Shown piece after piece: positions 50,201 through 60,600 of a stretch of 64,000 bases of DNA (positions within the stretch are counted from its first letter, which is position 1; each line of letters begins with the position of its first letter). The DNA is from Echinometra lucunter (taxonomy: Eukaryota; Echinodermata; Echinoidea; Camarodonta; Echinometridae): assembly GCA_029962745.1 (NCBI GenBank), contig CM057151.1, positions 39,531,136 to 39,595,135 on the forward strand, in the 5' to 3' direction. The notes under the pieces are model-generated. The model had not been told where the DNA came from and did not search any database. It saw nothing but the letters and a program-made list of their open reading frames with translations. Both the position numbers and the translations under genes were made by a program.

Positions 50201-53200
50201 TATTTCCAATCCCTTTTCCAGAGGCTACCAGACAGACTATACCAGCTTCACAAGATCCATGGTAACTATGGGTGTGTCAGTGAGTGGAGTGGCATTGAAC
50301 AAGAGATTATTCATGAATATTAATGAGCTTATTTCCAATGCATTTTCCAGAGGCTATCAGACAGACTATACGGACTTCACAAGATCCATGGTAACTATGG
50401 GCGTGTCTTCAGCGAGTGGAGTGGCATTGAACAGGAGATGGGAGATGGCCTTCAGAGTGCTGGTCATCACATGGATGTGTGAGTAGAAAATAATGAAGTT
50501 GTCAACTTCAATTATCATGTGTCAGAATGCATGCGCCACTAGCGTCTGTACCATGAGAAGCCTATTTTCCCACTCGCGGGTTGACAACCATTTCCAAGAT
50601 AGCATGCCTTGCAAGTGAGAGTTGACCAGCTAAAGAAATATTTAACTGACCGAGGGATCCCAAGCACTGGTAAGAAGAAGGATGATTAAAGGCATTGGCT
50701 AACTTTGTGAGCAGCTGATTTAAAAAATTCTCAAACTAAGATGAAACATGTGTATAAGTACTTGTATTTGTACTCAAAACCCCTGAAATCAACCATAATT
50801 TGGAATGAAAAAGTGTAAGTTAGACGCAAACGGCAATTTTATTATCCTTCATCTCACGAGACACTCACTAAGAGGACCGCTTTGCTTGAACTTGAAAATG
50901 CCGTTATGTGCCTCCCGCCACGTGATACGCCAATGCACACAGTACGGTATGGTGAGTCATACGCGCATGCGCACTCCTTATGTCTATTCTGTACAACCGA
51001 ACTCTCGTATATTTTTCAAACACTGGTTCACATTTTTGATATTTAAACATACTTCCTGTGGATATTATACTTTGAAACTTTCAGACTGGTATTTTTACAC
51101 TATAACCCTTACGTTTATCCCATTTTCAAGTAACAAAACAAGATTTTTTTAAAATCATAACAATGTTAACCAATGCCTTTAAATAGAACTAGCAGTGATA
51201 GCCCAGGAACAATATGAAGTGTTAGGAGTGTGTAATCACCTAGAATAGCAGCGGAAAAGGCAACAAGTGCAAGGTGTTGATGGTGCTGTTGTCGACCCAA
51301 CTCCCAGAATTGACGAACTAGAGTGACTGGCGCAACTGAACCAAACGAGGGCGCAAGGATTGCGAATTGCGCGATTTGTAGAAAAAAATCAAAGATGTAT
51401 CAACCCTAGTTTGTAAAGTGCCTTACATAAAATATGAAATCTTTTTGTTTTCTGATGGTGAAATGCTGCTTAGACAATGTTTTACTTTGCAGAAATAATC
51501 CTATCAGTTCTTCTACATGGAAGCTATATTGAGATTAATTCCTTAAAAGTTTATGTAGACTTTTAGTTAGCCCTCAGAAATTCTTCATTAGATTTCTTTG
51601 CTTTTAGATAAAAAGATATCGAGATGTTGGCACAACTAAGATGCTGTAAAGTTTTTTATCCTCTAGTGGAATATCAAATGAATATAAGACAAAAAATAGT
51701 AAAGATCTAGGGACAGGGGTGTAAATGCTCAACATTGTCAAATGAATGTGCAGTACACTGTGACTACACACGTGTAAAACCCATGAGGAGTGATGAAGCC
51801 CTGTGATTGTTGTGGGGGGAGCTGTCCGAGTGGATGGGTCCTAGCTAGGGTCGAATGGAGCTGTTATCTTGGGTTTCTTTCATATATTTTACTTTAAAAT
51901 TCATGATGTCATGAATGGAACATCACATGATCTGGTACACTGTGCAATGTATCTTTTGATGCAAGGCAGACAACATGAGACTATATTCATCCAGTCTAAT
52001 GACCCGTTCACATATGAAGAGGGAAACTGCAGGGGTTTTTCTGCAGGGGATTTTCAAGCACATTTTATAACACGCAGTATATGAAAGCACAAAATTTTAA
52101 GCGCAGTCATTTATTGCATCATTGCCATTTATTTCAAACACAAGAAATGTGCTCTAAAAAACCATGGTATCCCTCCTCATATCTGAACAAACTTGGGGAG
52201 TGTTTCATGAAGAGTCTTGTCAGTGATTTTCACCAACAACAGTTATAAGCTACTAAAATCCTTGCCTCTTATTGGCTGAGAGCAAATTTATCGGTGAAAA
52301 TCACTGACAAGACTCTTCATGAAACGCTCCCCTGAATGCCAATTTTCTTTCTGCTACCAAAACTCCATGAAATTTGTGCCATAGTCAGTGGTGCATCAGT
52401 ATCCCGTTTCATAAAACTTGTTATCAGGAACAACTGCCACCTTTCTGTGACAAATTTGCTCTCAGCCTATCAGATGCAAGGATTTCAATAGCTTATAACA
52501 GTTATTTCAACTTGTTATTGGTAGCAAGTTTTATGAAATGGGGCTCAGATGTATGGACCACACCCTTACATGTACTTCAAGTATCTGCATAGTTGTGTAT
52601 TAATAGTAGCCATCTACAAGTTTTGCATAAAGAAAGAAACCAGCATTTATAACTGTTATTTTATTGTTGACTGTGTTCCAGGTACAAAGATTATATTGAT
52701 GACTACATGGCAGAAGAGGAGCAGATAGCTGACCAACTCAAAGAATACATCTACTTTGCTGACTCACTCAAGTAAGTTAACATATGAGTTATAAAACAAG
52801 ATATTTGATAGTTGTAATTGGATACCTAGAAGATATAAAAACTAATCCAACATAATATTGTCACTCATTGTATTAGAAGGAAAAAAATTAATGTCAATTA
52901 TCTATTTAAAAAAGTAGATGATTATGGTCACTTCATGCTGCATCTCGTATAACCATGTTCTGCAATAGATGTGGGATGCACAGATTAACAAAAGAAGGTG
53001 AAACATGGAATTAAGTTCTTCTGCCATTGTGTAAAAATGCAAAAGTTTTCCAAGTTTTATTTGTTCAAGTTCACATCTCAAGATACCCCGGTATTCGTGA
53101 GAGTTGTTATGTTATTTTATGTGAACAGAGCATTTAAGATAAACTGGTGTGGTATTCTGAACACCGTTTTAACTGTGTTTAAGTACTGTTGTAACTTCTT

Positions 53201-54573
53201 TTTTAAGTCACCGACTTACAACACTGCTAAAACAGTCTTTAAACGGTATTCTGGGAACTGTTTGAACGGTGATGTAAGTCATCAAAGCCACACCCACCAA
53301 AAAAATATCATCCAATAGGGAAAGTCATAAGAGATGATTCTAAGATGATTCAGCCAATAAGATCGCCCCCTGGGGAAGGGGTGCATGAAATGCGTGAACT
53401 TATATTCGCGTTGTAAATGAGTGCATTAATTTGTGCTTAGTTTCTTGCTTGAATTAACTGATGGCTTGCGATGATGTGACAGAATTAGTTGTGCAAATCA
53501 TCTCTGATATTATCGCAGACAATTGCCAAATTTCTCCACGCGAGGCAAAAATTCTCTCGAAAATGTTGTTTTGGAATATCAGAAAGGTTTACGGGATCTC
53601 GTTATCCCCCTCATTGCAACCAAAAACACAATGAGCGAGAAAAATTGCCGCCATGACATACCACATTCAAAGTTAAAACACTTCCCACCCTGTTTTATCT
53701 CATGAGCATGAATTGTCCAGTGGAAAAAGTTACAACAGAAGATAAAACGGTCCTCAGAATACCGTGTTATTGCATATGGCATTTTTACGCGCTTGCGCAC
53801 GATTTGCGCCAAGCATGCAAAATGCGCGGTTAGAAAGATAAAACAAAAGTTAAAACAAAAGTTAAAACAAAGATAAAACGGTGTTCAGAATACCGATTTG
53901 CTAAAACAGACTTAAAACAGAGTTTAAACAGTCACAGAATACCACCCCTGGAGTTCTGGTCATGTGATCATAATGTGAAAGAAACTGTTCTAAAGCAACT
54001 GGAAGAGTAAGATTAGTTGTATGTAAACACATGTGTCTAGTGTGAGAGTTGGAGATTATCAAATAGATAAATAGATAAGCAATTCACTTACTTTCCCCCA
54101 AAGATACTTGCACTGCACAAAGAACGGAGTATATAGGACCACACACAAATCTGGCATGAATGTTATAACTTTTCAGCTTTTTGTTGTCACCCAAGCATTT
54201 GAAGAGCAATCCTTTCTAGGGGCCATTTTTACTATGATATTCTTCCTAACTGACATGGAAAGAATGAGAAAGCTCACTAATTATTTTTTCACCTTTCCCA
54301 GAACTCAAGCTTCTCTTTCAGCTTTGCAACATTTTTTGAAGGACAGACTGCCTGTAACTCACCAGCCATCTTCTTATTGAACATGATTTATACTTTGTCA
54401 TGAGGTTGCCTGTCTATTGTAATGTCTTTCTTTGTTTTTGATTTTCAGGGCAGTATGTAGGAAACAAGAGATTCTACAGTTTGAGCTGGAGAGGTGTGAG
54501 GATTTGTTGAGCTCCAAGAAACTGCAGAAGGACCAGCTAACTGTAAGATTCACAAGCTTTTAGGCGTATAAGT

Positions 54574-54616
<43 letters not shown>

Positions 54617-57600
54617 GGGGAGGATATGGAAAGATAGCAATATTGTTAGAGTCGGGGATGCATTGGAAATTACTAAATTTTGTGAGCAAAGATGGGAAGA
54701 GGTGGAGAAAAATGTAGAAAATCATATGAATTGAGGTACATGTATGCCTCAAAGAATGGCAAATGGTGAAATAAAATAATTAGACAGTGATAAGTAATAA
54801 ACAGGGACATGTTAAAGCAGAAAAGACAAGAGAGACAAATAGACATAAGGAAAGAGGTATAAAGAGTGAGAAGAAGAAGAAAAGAAGAAGAAGAAGAAAG
54901 AAGAAGAAAGAAGAAGAAGAAGAAGAAGAAGAAGAAGAAGAAGAAGAAGAAGAAGAAGAAGAAGAAGAAGAAGAAGAAGAAGAAGAAGAAAGAAGAAGAA
55001 GAAGAAGAAGAAGAAGAAGAAGAAGAAGAAGAAGAAAGAAGAAGAAGAAGAAGAAGAAGAAGAATGGTTTATTTTGCAAAAAGCAGACATGGCAAAATAC
55101 AAACAAAAATGCACATGCTGCAGCCAGAAGGCTGAAATGTATGTGCTCACAGTAATAAATTAAGTAGAACATGTGGAAATAGAACAAATCAGCAGTTTAC
55201 AAACATTTAAAAAGTTAAGTAGTTACAAAGTTTAAAAGGTTAAAAAGCTGGCCTGGTTACAAAAATACAATTTTGAAACTATACAAGATAAAACTGATAT
55301 TGAGATTAACAAATGGATTATAAAGGTCATTGATGATTAAGAAGGTGAATGAAATAGGGTATTGCACTTTGCTTGAAACGGGAGGTCTTATATTTATATT
55401 GGCTAAACTTTTGCATATTTCGTAAAATCATACCTGAATATTTTCGTTCAGGAATCCAGCCTATACAATGTGGGTTTTTTGTTAGAGATTCAGCAAAATC
55501 AAGACATATTTTTTCTCGCCTTACTTCCAATCGTTCAAGTTGGCATCTTTTGAGAGCATCTTCATAATCTATATAACCCCTACCCAAAATAATTTTACAT
55601 ACTCTTTTTTGGTTTCTTTCTAAACTTTGACTTTGTTCTACAGTAAGGCCTCCATTAAAAACAGGTGCACAATACTCTAAAACAGGACGTATGTACCCAA
55701 GATATATTTGAATTAAATCTGGAATAGGTAATTTGTAATGCTTGACCATTCTAAACATGTAGAGTTTCCGACTACATTTCTTTAAAACTTCATTTATATG
55801 GGTATCCCATTTCAAATTTTTTTGAATATATACTCCAAGAAGAAGAAGAAGAAGAAGAAGAAGAGAGGTGTGCTTGTATAGTATCATTGTGATTTTTAGG
55901 AGTAATATTATTACACACAAAGACCTTTTCATCCAGCAAATTTTGAAGTCTTCCCAAATGGTCCAAATTCATTCATTTCTCCCATTTCTTCCATCGCAAC
56001 TGTATGTCTGCAAGACATAATATGATACAGAACAAAAAACAAAAAAGTAAACCCTGTTGTGGATGTCAGAAGTGATATGAAATAGCAAATTGAATCTTCC
56101 TCCACAAGGAGATGGCATAGAGGGATATCCAATGAGCATAGTTAGATACTTCCCAAGTGAGTGCCAAGAAATTGTCATCTCTGTTGTCTTTGTTGATTCT
56201 TACCATCTTGGAGGAAGGCATGGGAGAGATCAAATAAAGTCTTTCGAAAGCCTGTGTTTGCCATTTAGCATATAGGTTGTGTTGTGCATAAGCGTTGTCA
56301 TTTAAGCATGGCTAGATACTTCCCAAGCGAGTGCCAAGAAATTTTGTCATCTTTGTTGTCTTTGTTGATTCTTACCATCTTGGAGGAAGGCATGGGACAG
56401 ATCAAAGGGAGTCGTTTGAAAGTCTGTGTTCGCCATAAGCATAGTTGAAATGTATTCTTGTGCATGGTTGTGTGGTGTATAAGCCTTGTAGTTCGATCCC
56501 CCACCCCCATTTTCTCCACCAGTCTTGTGTTAATTTTCGCAATTAGCCCATCAGTGAGGATGCAGAGAAGCATTACATTGTAAGTCATTGAAAACATTCC
56601 TTTAATATTCTTAATTTAATATGCAATATGCAATATAAAATACATATTTCACATATGAAAGAGCTTTTATTGTCACAACACATGACAACAGTTTTTTCAT
56701 GCAATTTTCAATGTCATGTGTGAACCACGTGTAAACAAGGAAAAAGAAATAACAAAATCAACCTTGATTGTATTCCCCTTGAGTCTGATGAAGATGTGTA
56801 AATTGAAAGTATTTTGTGCTAGGAAACTTGATAGATCCTTGAGAGAATTTATACTGCTGGGTTTATTGACATGAAATGGTGGGTGAGTCTGTGTCTGCTC
56901 TCCTTGTAGAATAATCTAATTTCCTGGACTTTGTTTGCCAAGACTGAGTCTGTAGGGATGGTAAATATTGTAAATAGTGGAGAAAAAATAGTGATAAGTT
57001 TTATGGCCAGATTTGAAAGATAGAACATAGGGTTGGTAATATCTTTTAGGGCCCATAGGTTGGACAGCTCATGTTTTCTTAATCTTCATGTGTTAGACTT
57101 CTGTAACTTTACCTATATACATGTAACCATATACGGTATATGTAAATGTATACCTGAAAATAGACAGTTTCACTATGACTGTGAAGTTTAATTGCTTTCA
57201 TAAAAGTAAAGTACTAAGGAATGATGTTAACGTCAGATCTTAACACCCTGACTGGGAGTAGGACGGCTTCTTAAAAAGAGTTCTAGGGCAACTCCCCTGG
57301 GAGGACAACTCCCCCAATACGATTCCCACCTGACAAATCCCCCTGGAGCACGGCTCCCTTAGAGGACAGCTCCCCCATGGGCAACTCTCCCCGGAGGACA
57401 ACTTTCCCGGATGATAACCCCCCCCCCCCCCAAGGACAACTCCCCTGGGGACTGGGGGAGTAGGGGTTGGGGGACATCTCCTCCAGTCTCCGGGGGAGTT
57501 GTCCTCCCAGGGGAGTTGTCCTGATATGCTTAAAAGGTTTGCTTGTATATATATGTATATATATATATATACAGTCAAACCTGCTTTAGCGACCAACTGT

Positions 57601-60600
57601 ATAGAAAGACCACCTGTCTTTAAAGACCACAAATTTTGTTTCCCTTGAATTGTTTTTACCATTAAAAGGTGTATTAAAGGAACCTGTCCATAAAGACCAC
57701 CTGCTCATAAAACCGCTTTTCTTGTCTCCCTTGGGCGGTCTTTATATACAGGTTTCACTGTATATACATATACAAAACACTATATCTTGCTGTATTCCAT
57801 GCTGTAATCTGTGTAATTTTGTATAACTAAAATAAAACAAGCAAAAATACTGGAGAAACAACAATATATAGTATTTACAGGACAGGAGCTACAAGTTTTT
57901 TGTTAGCTTACAGAATAAAAATGTAATCCATGTAGTATACAATGCAGACGTTTTTTTTTAGAAGCAAATTTAGTTGGATGTAAACCTCTTGCTTCGCTGT
58001 TTGCAATGAGAATGACAGTCAACTATAGATAAACATAGACATACATAGGTATGTGTTAATGTAATATGAGTAATTAATCACACAACTTATTTGATTTCAA
58101 TTTGTGTGAATTAGGGGAAAAGCATTTTCTTTTCAAAAGAAGAAGGAACGTGGAATGTGAAGTCTATACCCACAGGAGATATTCTATTCATAAGTTACCA
58201 ACAACAAAGCATCAAATGATTCAGCATGCCATAACCCTGGATACCATCATGACACAGGGTACAGCGTTGTGTAGCACCATCTAGCATCCATCAGAATACA
58301 GTTATGCAATGTTGTCAGGCGACTTTTATGTCGCGATCAGCGATAACGATCCCAAAGCCGATTTTCCTTCTTTTATAATAGGCACTGTTCGATTTGCACG
58401 TTGACATCGGTGTCACCGTGCTATGACGTGATTTTTACGCACTGCGCATGCGTCAATGTCAACCCCTCGTTCACCACCAACTTGAGAATGCGTTCACCCC
58501 GGTTTTCACCGTCCACCCAAATTCACTCACGCTGTGTTGTCTATGACGTCATACTCCTCTCGAGATGGATGATATCGCACAAAATTAGTGATGAAATAAA
58601 GACATGTAAATGTTGTTTCACGGTACACCTAACAAAATTCAGAAGCGCTGTTCCTTTAAAGTATTTCAGTGCGGTAGTATTCATTTTACAAATGTTGACG
58701 AGAGGTACGTGACAACAGAAATCGAAAAGCTTTTCAGCAGCGGGTCGACGTGGGATGTGACGCGTTGACACACGCCTACCGTCGGTGTCACCACGTTCTT
58801 GTTCACCCAATCGAAAAGTGCCTAATGACAAATGTCTTTACCGGTAATTCATTAAAATCTTCTGACATAAAACACTAAAGGTGCTTTCACACATGATGCG
58901 ACAGTGTGGTACCACACTGTCGTATCATCACTTTATTTGTATCAGGGGAATTGAAAAAAAAGTGAATAATTCACAAAAACGGTGAATTTTTAGTTGGTAC
59001 CCCAGGTTACCAAACATTGCATCAAATATACAAATTTGACTCTTGAACATTCATATGAGATGGTCATTCTCAAACATGTAAGACAGAAGGGGATGACTTT
59101 ATTTCACTTTATTTGTATCAGGGGAATTGAAAAAAAAGTGAATAATTCACCCAAACGGTGAATTTTTAGTTGGTACCCCAGGTTACCAAACATTGCATCA
59201 AATATACAAATTTGACTCTTGAACATCCATACAGGGTCATTCTCAAACTTGTAAGACAGAATGGGATGACTTTATTTCACTTTATTTGTATCAGGGGAAT
59301 TGAAAAAAAAGTGAATAATTCGCCAAAACGGTGAATTTTTAGTTGGTTCCCCAGGTTACCAAACATTGCATCAATTATACAAATTTGACTCTTGAACATC
59401 CACATGTGATGGTCATTCTCAAACTTGTAAGACAGAAGGGGATGACTTTATTTCACTCTATTTGTATCAGGGGAATTATTTCAATTTATTTGCATCACCA
59501 ACAACAAAAAGTAAACAACAGCGAAGTATCAAATGTATGAATTGGACTCTTGAGTGTTCATATGTGACAGTCATTCTCAGACTTGTAGAACAGAAGGGGA
59601 TGATTTTTGTCGAGCCCCACCAAGGTGGAGCGAGACTAAGGGATACGTAGCGGCGTCTGTCAGTCTGTCCATCCGTAATGCTTATCAAACTGAAGTAACT
59701 TTGTGACCATTTGCCCTATGCTCTATAGGGACCTCAATTTGATGGGGGGGGGGGGGTCAAATGTCATGTATGTAGGTCAAATGTCAAATGAGATTAAATG
59801 CAACAATTTACCTGCAAGAATGATTGCATATGAACAAGGCAAGACACATTATGGCTATAGCCTTGTATTTCACTTTATTTGCATCAGGGCAAAGCGCCTC
59901 AGAAGGCATTCTCATTCCGAGGGATGACATCCAAGCTGTTTGGTCAAGAGAATGCGGAGACCAGAGAGTCCAGGGCCAAACTCATCTCTGATCAGATCAC
60001 AGATGCCGAGGATGCAGTGGAAAGAGCCAAGCAAAATATACAGTAAGATACTAATGAAAATAATATGAAGAGTAGTGCTCTTGATGAGAAGATAGTAATG
60101 CAGTACCATCTGTATAAAAGACCCAATAAATCACCTAGATTAATTGTTGCAGTTTTCCCTTTCATTTAAATTATGAACAATAACGCTGCTGGGGCGACAA
60201 AACCTCATATCTAAAAAAAAGTAAAATGTTCAGGAGAGTGAAAAAACATAGCAGCCAAAACACTATAACCATTGGGATCACCTTATAATTTGACATACTG
60301 TGGTGGCTTCATTTTTTGGATAAGAGAGCTAGGATTTGAATAGGACATCACTTGACTGATTATCTGGAGATTAATACAAAAAAAGTGATTTTCGGCAAAA
60401 TTTTAGATGCAGGGTTTTGTCACCCCAGAGATAATAAGTTTTTTAATGTTTTAATGTGTGTGATTTGGTCTTCTCACTGGTAATTTGATGGAATTTGGTT
60501 ATGCACATCTTAAGAGTGACTGGAAGGAAGGTCTTGAATTCCTTTTTTAAAGATTTACTCAAACACACTAGAGTTCAGATTCTGAAAGCTATCTACAAGC

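Noticed and set aside
50127..50486. 119-codon open frame across the exon array
   Set aside because: It is in a different frame from SNX4 and its internal repetition simply reflects the tandem exon copies.
54780..55187. Overlapping open frames of 90-135 codons on both strands
   Set aside because: All are readings of the (GAA)n tract; none has a domain or splice context.
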